Shown here one piece after another: positions 24,198 through 32,466 of a stretch of 64,000 nucleotides of DNA; the first letter of the stretch is position 1; every line of letters starts with the position of its first letter. The notes beneath the pieces were generated by a model. It had not been told where the DNA came from. It worked only from the letters and a program-made list of their open reading frames with translations, and did no database searches. Source of the stretch: Vibrio sp. STUT-A11 (GTDB lineage Bacteria; Pseudomonadota; Gammaproteobacteria; Enterobacterales; Vibrionaceae); NCBI RefSeq assembly GCF_026000435.1, contig NZ_AP026763.1, positions 1,550,001 through 1,614,000 of the forward strand, given 5' to 3'. The translations under genes and the position numbers were made by a program.

Positions 24198-25680
24198 AGA
24201 CAAACTCAATAGCCCATTGGCACAGCAGGCGATGTGGCTCAAGGACTATAAACCGGGGTTACGCCTTGAAGAGCGGGGCGTCGTGCTATCCATTGGAGAT
24301 GGTATTGCCAGGATATCTGGGCTCCCTTCAGCAGCGATGAACGATATCTTAACTATGGAGGATGGCAGTCAGGCAATGGTGTTTGACCTGACGGAAGAGC
24401 TGGTCAGTGCGGTTCTATTGCATGAAACCAGTTTGTTGACCGCCGGAACCTCCGTACATCACTCCAGTCATCCTTTAAGTGTCCCGGTGGGTGACAGTTT
24501 ACTTGGCCGGGTTATTGATCCCCTGGGCAGTCCACATGATGGAGAAGCAGCCCCAATTCCATCAACATGGATGCGTCTCGATACGTTGTCGCCACCGATT
24601 ATCAGCCGTGACTTTGTTAACGCGCCTTTGTATACGGGGATCAAGATCATTGATACTTTAATCCCGATAGGCAAAGGGCAGAGGCAATTACTGATTGGTG
24701 ATGAAGGTCTTGGGCGCAGTGCTCTCGCTCTTGATACCGTGATTAACCAACGAGATAGAAATGTGCGTTGTGTTTATGTGCTCATTGGGCAAAGGCGTTC
24801 AACGGTCATTAAGACGATTGAGATATTACGAGAGTTTGGCGCGCTTGAATACACCACTGTCGTCGTTGCTGAAGCGAGTAGCTTGCCGGGATTACAGCAT
24901 ATAGCGCCTTTCGCTGGTTGTGCTATTGCTGAATATTGGATGCAGCAAGGGCATGATGTCCTCGTTGTCTATGATGATCTCAGCACGCATGCCAAAATTT
25001 ATCGGGAATTATCATTGCTTCTGCGTCGTCCTCCGGGGCGAGAAGCCTATCCCGGTGATATTTTTTCCGTCCATGCTGGTTTATTGGAACGCACTACCTG
25101 CCTGAGTCCGTCTCATGGTGGTGGCAGTATGACTGCGTTGCCCATCGTTGAGACCAAACAGGGCGAAATCGCCGATTATATCCCGACCAACTTAATTTCC
25201 ATTACTGACGGGCAAATCTATTTGGAACGAGGGTTGTTTTCAGCCGGTTTTCGTCCGGCCATTGATATTGCTCGATCGGTGTCGCGTATTGGCGGACAAG
25301 CGCAACACCCCAGAATCAAAGAAGAAGCCGGAAGTATGAAGTTACACTACCTGCAGTTTCTGGAGCTGGAGAGTTTTACCCGCTTTGGTGCACGGCTTGA
25401 GGCTTCTATGGAGCAAGCGATTAACCGTGGTCTGGTATTGAGGGAGATTCTCAAGCAAGATCAATTTTCCCCGCTTCACGAGACTTTTCAACTGGCATGG
25501 CTCGTCGCTTTTAATGATGGACATTTTAAGGATTGTGAACGAAAAGAAGTAGCGTCGCGTCTGAATACTCTCCAACAGGAGGTGAAGTCTTCCAGCCTGA
25601 CCCTTGATAGCCCCAAAGATGAGTGGAGTGTAGCGGTCGCCAAATGGTTATCGCCTAACAACCTACAGGACAGTAAGTAA
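24184..25680 (+). CDS. atpA: N-type ATPase alpha subunit
   Basis: This 498-residue non-catalytic nucleotide-binding subunit starts at ATG 24184. Its P-loop is GDEGLGRS (172-179), so the invariant lysine of GDRQTGKT is Arg178 (codon CGC, 24715-24717). The arginine finger region SVSRIGGQAQ is intact. The stop overlaps atpG by one base (TAATG). Loss of the P-loop lysine should weaken nucleotide binding at the non-catalytic sites. Confidence 0.93.
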   Translation: MLPDEDKLNSPLAQQAMWLKDYKPGLRLEERGVVLSIGDGIARISGLPSAAMNDILTMEDGSQAMVFDLTEELVSAVLLHETSLLTAGTSVHHSSHPLSVPVGDSLLGRVIDPLGSPHDGEAAPIPSTWMRLDTLSPPIISRDFVNAPLYTGIKIIDTLIPIGKGQRQLLIGDEGLGRSALALDTVINQRDRNVRCVYVLIGQRRSTVIKTIEILREFGALEYTTVVVAEASSLPGLQHIAPFAGCAIAEYWMQQGHDVLVVYDDLSTHAKIYRELSLLLRRPPGREAYPGDIFSVHAGLLERTTCLSPSHGGGSMTALPIVETKQGEIADYIPTNLISITDGQIYLERGLFSAGFRPAIDIARSVSRIGGQAQHPRIKEEAGSMKLHYLQFLELESFTRFGARLEASMEQAINRGLVLREILKQDQFSPLHETFQLAWLVAFNDGHFKDCERKEVASRLNTLQQEVKSSSLTLDSPKDEWSVAVAKWLSPNNLQDSK

Positions 25681-26531
25681 TGAGCCGACGCCTGGACCTG
25701 GACAATCACCATCATAGTCTGAATGAAATTATAAAAATCTTAGATGCGATGAAAATGTTAGCTTATATGGAAACGCACAAGTTGAGTGCCTTCCTTGATA
25801 CTCAACATCGCGCGCTGGATGCCATCAGTTCAGCGGCTAACGACCTTGTTAGTTTTTACCCAGGAGCCCAAATAAAAGAGTCTGAAGTCTTCCCGGTTTA
25901 TCTTTTAATTGGATCCGAACGCGGCTTTTGTGGTGATTTTAACCAGGAAGTGGTGGATTATATTGAGCAACTGTTAACGATTCCTTCTAATGTAAAGCCA
26001 ACTTTAATTATTGTTGGCCGTAAGCTCTATAACTTAATGCAAGACGATGTCGATGTATATGCGCAGATCGAGGGGCCTAATGTGGTCGAAGAAGTGCCAG
26101 CGGTTCTCGAACAAACGGTTCAGATACTGACAAAGATCCAGCAGAAACAGCCGCTGATGGGCTTATACAGTGTTTACCATAGTGGTGAACAGGGGATTAT
26201 CACAAAAAAACTATTGCCACCATTTCAGCAGAAAGACCAACAGCCAGCGAATTTTCGGACTCCTCCAGAGCTCAACTTACCGCCAGCAGACTTTTTACTC
26301 AAAGTGGCTGAACAGTTTCTTTTTACTGCTCTGCATGAAATCGTTTATACCTCTTTGTTAGAGGAAAATCACAATCGAATCATGCATCTTGAAGGCGCGG
26401 TTAAACATCTTGAGAGTAAAGCGGATGAATTGACCCAACAATGCAATATATTACGTCGGGAAGAGATTACCGAAGAAATCGAAGTCATGTTACTGAATGC
26501 GAGCAGTTTTGACGATTTGCCTACTGGTTGA
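25680..26531 (+). CDS. atpG: N-type ATPase gamma subunit
   Basis: This 283-residue central-stalk subunit has the signature GSERGFCGDFN (canonical GSDRGLCGGLN) and long N- and C-terminal helices (LNEIIKILDAMKML at the N-terminus and EENHNRIMHLEGAVKHLESKADEL near the C-terminus). It closes the operon, which ends without a clear terminator in the same direction. Confidence 0.9.
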   Translation: MSRRLDLDNHHHSLNEIIKILDAMKMLAYMETHKLSAFLDTQHRALDAISSAANDLVSFYPGAQIKESEVFPVYLLIGSERGFCGDFNQEVVDYIEQLLTIPSNVKPTLIIVGRKLYNLMQDDVDVYAQIEGPNVVEEVPAVLEQTVQILTKIQQKQPLMGLYSVYHSGEQGIITKKLLPPFQQKDQQPANFRTPPELNLPPADFLLKVAEQFLFTALHEIVYTSLLEENHNRIMHLEGAVKHLESKADELTQQCNILRREEITEEIEVMLLNASSFDDLPTG

Positions 26532-26713
26532 ATACTCATGTGGTATCGAGGGGACACGCATCGCAACAGAGCGGTTACGGTTAAGCCCCGAATCGGCGAG
26601 GTATACCAGGTTTGTTCGCTTTGCTTTTCTATCACGAGTAGAAATGAAAAAGCCGATGGTGAGCCATCGGCTTGTGTGTTGCTATTGCTCTGTGTTTATA
26701 GCGATTGGGCAGA
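26532..26713. other. junction between N-ATPase operon and core genome
   Basis: No gene recognised. It contains the terminator of tcyP (26648-26676). Somewhere in this stretch the acquired operon meets the conserved chromosome. Confidence 0.4.
26648..26676 (-). terminator. rho-independent terminator of tcyP
   Basis: Perfect 9-bp stem AGCCGATGG / CCATCGGCT with a TGAG loop, followed on the minus strand by a TTTTTC run. Confidence 0.85.
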
Positions 26714-28093
26714 TTACGCTTTTGCCTCTTCTGGCTTCGCGTCCGCTTCAGTATGAGTTGATTTCAACAAGCGGCTTGTAATGGTACCTGCCGTCATTGA
26801 ACCTGAAACGTTAAGTGCAGTACGTGCCATATCGATTAGTGGTTCGATAGAGATAAGCAGTGCAGCGATAGTCACTGGCAAGCCCATAGCCGGAAGCACG
26901 ATTAGCGCAGCAAAGGTTGCGCCGCCGCCAACACCCGCGATGCCGAACGAGCTGATCGTGATAATCGCAATCAGTGACAGGATAAAGTTGAACTCTAGCG
27001 GGTTAATACCCATTGTTGGCGCAACCATTACCGCAAGCATTGCTGGGTAAATACCTGCACAACCATTTTGACCAATCGTTGCACCAAATGATGCTGAAAG
27101 GTTAGCAATCGCTGGTGGCACGTTTAACTTAGTGATTTGCGCTTCTACGTTCAGAGGAATCGTTGCTGCTGAGCTACGTGACGTAAAGGCGAACGTCAGT
27201 ACTGGCCAAATTTTCTTGAAGTATTCTGCTGGGCTAACGCCAACAAAAGAAACAAGGATACCGTGGACAACAAACATCAATGCAATCGCAACGTAAGACG
27301 CAACGATAAAGCCAAGCAGATTCAGAATGTCCGCTGCGCTTGATGTCGCAACCACTTTGGTCATCAATGCTGCGATGCCGTATGGTGTTAGCGCCATGAT
27401 CATCTTAACTAAGCGCATGACGATAGACTGAGCCGCTTCAACGAAAGTGCGAATCGGTGATTCTAGTTCTGCTTTTTCTGCCATTACTTTGCGTGCTGCA
27501 ATACCCGTTAGAACACCGAAGATAACAACCGCGATAATAGAGGTTGAACGTGCGCCTGTTAGGTCTGCAAATGGGTTAGTTGGAATAAAGCTAACCAGCA
27601 TTTGTGGAATGGTCAGGTCGCTTACCGAACCAGCACGGCTTTCTAATACCGCAATGCGTGCCGTCTCGCGAGCACCTTCCGTCAGGCCTTCTGCCGACAG
27701 GCCAAACGCAGACGTAACGAAAATACCAATTAATGCTGAGATCGCCGTTGTGATAAGCAGGACTGAAATTGTCAGACCAGAGATCTTACCCAGCGAGCCG
27801 CCTTTTTCCAGTTTCACAACCGCTGAGATCATCGATACCAACACAAGTGGCATGATAACCATTTTCAGCAGGCCAACATAGCCACTACCAACGATAGCAA
27901 CCCAAGAAAGGGTTTCAGAAATGACGTTACTGCCTTCACCGTGGATCAGTTGAAGTGCAAGGCCAAAAAGTGAACCAGTGACAAGACCAATTAAAACGAG
28001 ACGAGAAAGTGTGTTTTGTTTTTGTTGCTGGTTAAAAAGAAAGAATAATATGCCAACAAAGACTGCAAGTGAGGCAATTACTGCAAAATTCAT
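26714..28093 (-). CDS. tcyP: L-cystine:cation symporter
   Basis: This 459-residue dicarboxylate/amino acid:cation symporter family protein is highly similar in layout to E. coli TcyP (YdjN, about 463 residues). Shared blocks are FIPTNPFADLTGA, PVLTFAFTSRSSAATIPLNVEAQ, FGATIGQNGCAGIYPAMLAV, and GGGATFAALIVLPAMGLPVT. Members take up L-cystine by cation symport across the inner membrane. It is single and faces the N-ATPase operon; the convergent ends share the tcyP terminator region. Confidence 0.9.
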   Translation of the reverse strand: MNFAVIASLAVFVGILFFLFNQQQKQNTLSRLVLIGLVTGSLFGLALQLIHGEGSNVISETLSWVAIVGSGYVGLLKMVIMPLVLVSMISAVVKLEKGGSLGKISGLTISVLLITTAISALIGIFVTSAFGLSAEGLTEGARETARIAVLESRAGSVSDLTIPQMLVSFIPTNPFADLTGARSTSIIAVVIFGVLTGIAARKVMAEKAELESPIRTFVEAAQSIVMRLVKMIMALTPYGIAALMTKVVATSSAADILNLLGFIVASYVAIALMFVVHGILVSFVGVSPAEYFKKIWPVLTFAFTSRSSAATIPLNVEAQITKLNVPPAIANLSASFGATIGQNGCAGIYPAMLAVMVAPTMGINPLEFNFILSLIAIITISSFGIAGVGGGATFAALIVLPAMGLPVTIAALLISIEPLIDMARTALNVSGSMTAGTITSRLLKSTHTEADAKPEEAKA

Positions 28094-28280
28094 ACTCTTA
28101 CCTTAGTACTCAGTCAATATGCTGAGGGTTGTATACGAGGTGATAAAGGGGGCAGTAAGATAGCTTTCAATATATAACTTTTAAAATGATTAACGGGCAT
28201 TAGATATATCAAAATGGAATATGTTTTGACGTAAGTGACCCGTTAGACCCCAACTCAGTGCGTACTGCTCTTCGTTTTGG

Positions 28281-28970
28281 CTACTCGTAGTGTCGCAATA
28301 AATCGAGCATTTCTCGCCGCTGCAGATAAATTATTGAGTCTTCCTGATAGCTAAAAATCTGATAAATCATGGCCTTGGCGACCACTTCCGCATCGATTGG
28401 AATAAAGTTAGAGAGTTTCCCCAACATGAACGGACGAATCACTCGAAAAATCCATTGCACGAATTTTTCGTCGTTTCTTGGCTTTTCACGTTGGCCAACG
28501 AGTGGACCCGGACGAACGAAAACCAATTCTTCAAACCCCATCTCTTCAATGTTGGCTTCCATCTGACCTTTGCAAGCCAGGTAATGTGAGGGGGATTTAC
28601 TGTTCGCACCTAGGCTAGAAACAACAGCGACTCGCTTCACGCCGATCATTTTCATTTGCCTGGCAACGTTTGTCACAAGGTCGACATCAACCTTGCGCAA
28701 GTTCTCTTTACTGCCAGCTTGTTTGAGCGTCGTTCCTAAACAGATAAAGCCGATTTCCGGCGTCAGGTGTTGCTCATCCCAATTTAGAATAGAAAGATCA
28801 GCGTCTATCATCGGAACGATTTTTTGCTCAGGGTCTGAGATATCGGTAAGAGGGCGTCTGGAAAGTAAATATAATGTGTGGATACCCGGTTGGGACACCA
28901 ATTGAGTAATCACTTTGCTGCCAACTAAGCCAGAGGCTCCAGCAATGATCACACAGGTATTATTACTCAT
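28281..28970 (-). CDS. NAD(P)-binding SDR-type oxidoreductase
   Basis: This 229-residue atypical short-chain dehydrogenase (HTATIP2/YwnB-like) has the Rossmann glycine motif GASGLVGSKV near the N-terminus, LLSRRPL at the second strand, FICLGTTLKQAGS, and VSSLGANSKSPSHYLACKGQME, which includes the Y-x-x-x-K pair. The substrate is unknown. A monocistronic gene with intergenic space on both sides. Confidence 0.8.
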   Translation of the reverse strand: MSNNTCVIIAGASGLVGSKVITQLVSQPGIHTLYLLSRRPLTDISDPEQKIVPMIDADLSILNWDEQHLTPEIGFICLGTTLKQAGSKENLRKVDVDLVTNVARQMKMIGVKRVAVVSSLGANSKSPSHYLACKGQMEANIEEMGFEELVFVRPGPLVGQREKPRNDEKFVQWIFRVIRPFMLGKLSNFIPIDAEVVAKAMIYQIFSYQEDSIIYLQRREMLDLLRHYE

Positions 28971-29377
28971 GCCTCTTCTCCTCTATGGCTATGGCTATGG
29001 CAGCAGTGTGAGTTAATAGTAGCCGATTTCAATCACTTATACCCAGCTTTTACGTGGCTTGAGTGTAACAACACACATCGTTTTTGAAATAAGTTGGCTG
29101 CTTGTAAACACGGCATTACGGCTTTACCGAGCAAATCGACATTATTTGGCGAAAAGTCTTCGTAATTAGGAGAAAGTAGGTGAATTACCTTTAGAGAAAG
29201 GTACACTGTTTCTCTTTATCGTTTGAATTTGCGATATTATTTCGGCACACGCGAATCAAGGAAGAAAAATGAATGTAGACGTAAGCACACTTGCTCCTCT
29301 TGTTCGTTTAGGCGAGAGTGAATACGCCACTTTCTCGCTCGCTTGTCCCAATAAAATAAATACAAGGAACCAAACAC
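28971..29377 (+). other. intergenic region before cobT
   Basis: About 400 bp with no gene except a 43-codon ORF overlapping the cobT start (29269-29400). I looked for a cobalamin riboswitch and saw no B12 box. Confidence 0.4.
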
Positions 29378-29400
29378 ATGGACCGCACTTTCGCCGCTGA
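29269..29400 (+). CDS. possible leader ORF overlapping cobT
   Basis: A 43-residue frame starts at ATG 29269 behind AAGGAAG and ends with TGA at 29398-29400, 20 bases inside cobT. It has no membrane helix. The DNA in its middle (GGCGAGAGTG ... CACTTTCTCGC) is partly self-complementary. It could be a translationally coupled leader or chance. Confidence 0.25.
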   Translation: MNVDVSTLAPLVRLGESEYATFSLACPNKINTRNQTHGPHFRR

Positions 29401-30421
29401 TATTCAAGCGCGTATTGATAACAAAACCAAACCAGTAGGATCATTAGGGCTGCTTGAAAAAGTCGCTCTGGAACTGGCACTGATACAAAGCCAAGATCAA
29501 AGCGCAGCGGTAGAACAAATCACAATTCGTCAGCCAACCATGCTGGTATTCGCTGGTGACCATGGCGTAGCCGAAGAGGGCGTAAGCATTGCACCTAGCA
29601 CAGTCACACAGCAAATGGTCGCTAACTTTCTCGCTGGCGGTGCGGCAATCAACTGTTTTTGCGAGCTTAACCAAATTCAATTCAAAGTGATCGATTGTGG
29701 CATGTTGTCACCGATAGATACGCTGGTACCGGACTTTAAATCGCATCCGAATTTGATAGAGAAACGGTTGGGTAATGGCACTGCGAACTTTTCCAAACAA
29801 ACCGCGATGTCTTTAGAACAAGTGGCACTTGGTTTGGAATATGGCGCGAAAGTGGCAGAACAAGCCATTTTGTCGGGTTCCAACCTGCTTATGTTTGGTG
29901 AGATGGGGATAGGCAACACAAGTTCTGCGTCGGCATTGTTAACCGCACTTAGCCCACTGGAAGTGGATCACTGTGTTGGATTGGGTACTGGCATCAATCA
30001 AGAACAGTTAAACCGTAAGATTAGAGTCGTTGCTCACGGTGTGGCGCGTTGCCATGAGCTCAGCACGAAAGAAGTGTTAGCCCAAGTTGGTGGTTTTGAA
30101 ATTGTGCAAATGGTGGGGGCATTTTTAGAAGCAAAACGCCAGAAAACACCAGTATTAGTCGACGGCTTTATTGTTTCAGTTGCAGCATACATAGCCACGC
30201 TGCTTGACGAAGAGACGCGCGATTTTATGTTGTTTGCTCATTGTTCAGAGGAAGCTGGGCATAAGTTTGTTCTGGAGTATTTGCAAGCAGAGCCTTTATT
30301 GGACCTTGGTTTGCGCTTAGGTGAAGGAACGGGTGCAGCACTGGCTTTACCGTTGGTGAAAGCGGCAGCGCAATTTTACAACAACATGGCGAGTTTCGAG
30401 AGCGCGGGAGTAACTGTTTAG
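29378..30421 (+). CDS. cobT: nicotinate-nucleotide:dimethylbenzimidazole phosphoribosyltransferase
   Basis: This 347-residue CobT forms alpha-ribazole phosphate from dimethylbenzimidazole and nicotinate mononucleotide. Visible signatures are NKTKPVGSLG near the N-terminus, FAGDHGVAEEGVS, GEMGIGNTSSASAL, and the catalytic Glu in LRLGEGTGAALALP. ATG 29378 has AAGGAA upstream. It is the first gene of cobT-S-U-C, the nucleotide-loop assembly and salvage route, and overlaps cobS by one base. Confidence 0.96.
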   Translation: MDRTFAADIQARIDNKTKPVGSLGLLEKVALELALIQSQDQSAAVEQITIRQPTMLVFAGDHGVAEEGVSIAPSTVTQQMVANFLAGGAAINCFCELNQIQFKVIDCGMLSPIDTLVPDFKSHPNLIEKRLGNGTANFSKQTAMSLEQVALGLEYGAKVAEQAILSGSNLLMFGEMGIGNTSSASALLTALSPLEVDHCVGLGTGINQEQLNRKIRVVAHGVARCHELSTKEVLAQVGGFEIVQMVGAFLEAKRQKTPVLVDGFIVSVAAYIATLLDEETRDFMLFAHCSEEAGHKFVLEYLQAEPLLDLGLRLGEGTGAALALPLVKAAAQFYNNMASFESAGVTV

Positions 30422-31221
30422 TGTCAGAAACACCACGCGATGCAAACAACGGTGGTTTGCGTTATCAATGGGAGCTATTTCTGTTAGCGGTTAGCTTTTT
30501 TAGCCGCTTACCTGTACCTGCAAACTTGCCCTACAGTGAATCTCGCATGAACCAGGCCGGGCGATACTTCGCGCTGATTGGTGTGGTGCTGGGCGTGCTG
30601 TGCGCAGCGACGTTTGCACTGTTGAGTTTGGTGTTTCCTGATCCTGTCTCGGTCGTCTTGACCATGGTATTTAGCTTGTTGCTGACGGGCGCATTTCATG
30701 AAGACGGCTTAACCGACATGGCAGATGGTATCGGCGGGGGTATGACCGTTGAGCGACGTCTGTCTATCATGAAAGACAGCCGTATTGGCACTTATGGCGC
30801 TGCAACTTTGGTTATGGCACTGCTGGCGAAGTTTGTTTTTTGGCGCGAGCTGGCTCATGAACCAAAATTTTTGCTCATGATTGTGGTCGCATACACCGCC
30901 AGTCGTGCTTTGGCGGCGACGCTTATTTACGATATGCCGTATGTCAGCGACAGCGATACCTCAAAAAGTAAGCCCCTTGCCAACCAACAGTCGTCATTAG
31001 AAGTGGCGATTCTACTGTTCACCGGTGGCCTTGTTACTTTGTTTCTTGGCGTTACTCAGGCCACAGTTATTGTGCTGATCTTAGCGGTATTTCGCTATGG
31101 TTTTAAACGATGGCTGACCAAAAGAATTGGCGGATTTACCGGCGATTGCTTAGGGGCTGCGCAACAGTTATCTGAATTGCTGGTTTATCTCACTCTCATT
31201 GCCTTTTGTCACACATCATGA
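30421..31221 (+). CDS. cobS: cobalamin (5'-phosphate) synthase
   Basis: This 266-residue membrane enzyme joins adenosylcobinamide-GDP and alpha-ribazole. It has the conserved AFHEDGLTDMADGIGGG block (acidic Mg2+-binding residues), MKDSRIGTYGAATLV, and several membrane segments. It starts at GTG 30421, overlapping the cobT stop (TAGTG), and overlaps cobU by four bases. Confidence 0.95.
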   Translation: MSETPRDANNGGLRYQWELFLLAVSFFSRLPVPANLPYSESRMNQAGRYFALIGVVLGVLCAATFALLSLVFPDPVSVVLTMVFSLLLTGAFHEDGLTDMADGIGGGMTVERRLSIMKDSRIGTYGAATLVMALLAKFVFWRELAHEPKFLLMIVVAYTASRALAATLIYDMPYVSDSDTSKSKPLANQQSSLEVAILLFTGGLVTLFLGVTQATVIVLILAVFRYGFKRWLTKRIGGFTGDCLGAAQQLSELLVYLTLIAFCHTS

Positions 31222-31751
31222 AGCAACTAATATTAGGTGGAGCACGCTCCGGAAAATCCAAGTTAGCAGAACAAACCGCGCGGCAGGCTGCTGACGCTCA
31301 ACACGCTTGCTTGCATTACGTCGCGACGGCGTTGCCGTTTGATGATGAGATGCCTGATCGCATTCGTCACCATCAAAAGCAACGTGGAGAAGGGTGGCAG
31401 GAACACGAATGTCCGCTGCATCTTGCTGATTTGCTATTAAGCTTTAATCACGATGATGTCGTTTTGATTGATTGTCTGACGCTGTGGCTGAACAACTGGA
31501 TTTTCGAGCTGGGTGACGATTGCTCAAATGAAAAGTTAGAAGCAGAAGTTCATAAACTGGTGGAAGCGGTGTCTCACTCACAAGCGACGTTGATCTTTGT
31601 CTCTAATGAAGTCGGGATGGGCATCGTTCCACTTGGCGCGATTAGTCGCTATTTCGTCGATAATGCCGGCCGAATGAACCAACAACTTGCGCACGTGTGC
31701 CAGCGAGTTTCATTTGTTGCTGCTGGCTTACCACTGGTACTCAAAGCATAG
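31218..31751 (+). CDS. cobU: adenosylcobinamide kinase / guanylyltransferase
   Basis: This 177-residue bifunctional enzyme has the P-loop LGGARSGKSKLAE at the N-terminus, RIRHHQKQR (the His that is guanylylated in the family) and DCLTLWLNNW, with VSNEVGMGIVP towards the end. ATG 31218 overlaps the cobS stop (ATGA). Confidence 0.95.
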   Translation: MKQLILGGARSGKSKLAEQTARQAADAQHACLHYVATALPFDDEMPDRIRHHQKQRGEGWQEHECPLHLADLLLSFNHDDVVLIDCLTLWLNNWIFELGDDCSNEKLEAEVHKLVEAVSHSQATLIFVSNEVGMGIVPLGAISRYFVDNAGRMNQQLAHVCQRVSFVAAGLPLVLKA

Positions 31752-31762
31752 GGCTCAATATC

Positions 31763-32380
31763 ATGGAAACGCTTAACATCTATCTCATGCGTCACGGTAA
31801 AGTCGATGCCGCACCTGGGTTGCACGGTCAGTCTGATTTAAAGGTCAAAGAGTCCGAGCAGCAAGCCATTGCTCAGGCTTGGAAAGAACAGGGGCGTGAA
31901 GTCAGCGGTATCATTACGTCTACACTTTCCCGTTGCAGCGACGTGGCAGAAATTATCGGCGAGCAGCAAATGCTCCCTGTGAACGAAAATTCTGAACTAA
32001 GAGAAATGAATTTTGGCGACTTCGATGGTGTGCCGTTCGACATGCTGAACGATAACTGGAAAAAACTTGAGTCCTTCTGGCAATCTCCGTCACAACACAC
32101 CTTACCCAATGCTGAGAGCCTTAACGCATTTTCACAGCGTGTAACTAGTGCTTGGTCTCAAATTATCAATGATATCAATGACAACCTGCTGATTGTCACG
32201 CATGGTGGCGTTATTAGAATGATTCTCGCTCATATATTAGACGTTGACTGGCGCAACCCTCGTTGGTATTCGACATTAGCGATCAGTAATGCGTCAATCA
32301 CACATATAACAATCACTATTGATGACCAAATCTACGCCTCCGTTCGTTCGATAGGTGTACCTTTGATTGAGCATAGATAG
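31763..32380 (+). CDS. cobC: alpha-ribazole phosphatase (histidine phosphatase)
   Basis: This 205-residue phosphoglycerate-mutase-fold enzyme has the RHG motif in YLMRHGKVD, the ELREMNFGDFDG segment, and the second His in IVTHGGVIRM. The position directly behind cobU supports the dephosphorylation of alpha-ribazole-5'-phosphate. ATG 31763; the longer frame upstream overlaps cobU and is unlikely. Confidence 0.9.
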   Translation: METLNIYLMRHGKVDAAPGLHGQSDLKVKESEQQAIAQAWKEQGREVSGIITSTLSRCSDVAEIIGEQQMLPVNENSELREMNFGDFDGVPFDMLNDNWKKLESFWQSPSQHTLPNAESLNAFSQRVTSAWSQIINDINDNLLIVTHGGVIRMILAHILDVDWRNPRWYSTLAISNASITHITITIDDQIYASVRSIGVPLIEHR

Positions 32381-32466
32381 TAAAAGTCACGGAAGAGGCC
32401 AATTTTATTTCCTAAAACAATTAAAATAGGGAAGGGTTGGCCAGATTACATAAAAAGGAAAGATAA

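Noticed and set aside
28971..29377. Cobalamin riboswitch before cobT (and before btuC)
   Set aside because: No B12 box or recognisable partner helices seen on reading; leaders too short or unlike the consensus.
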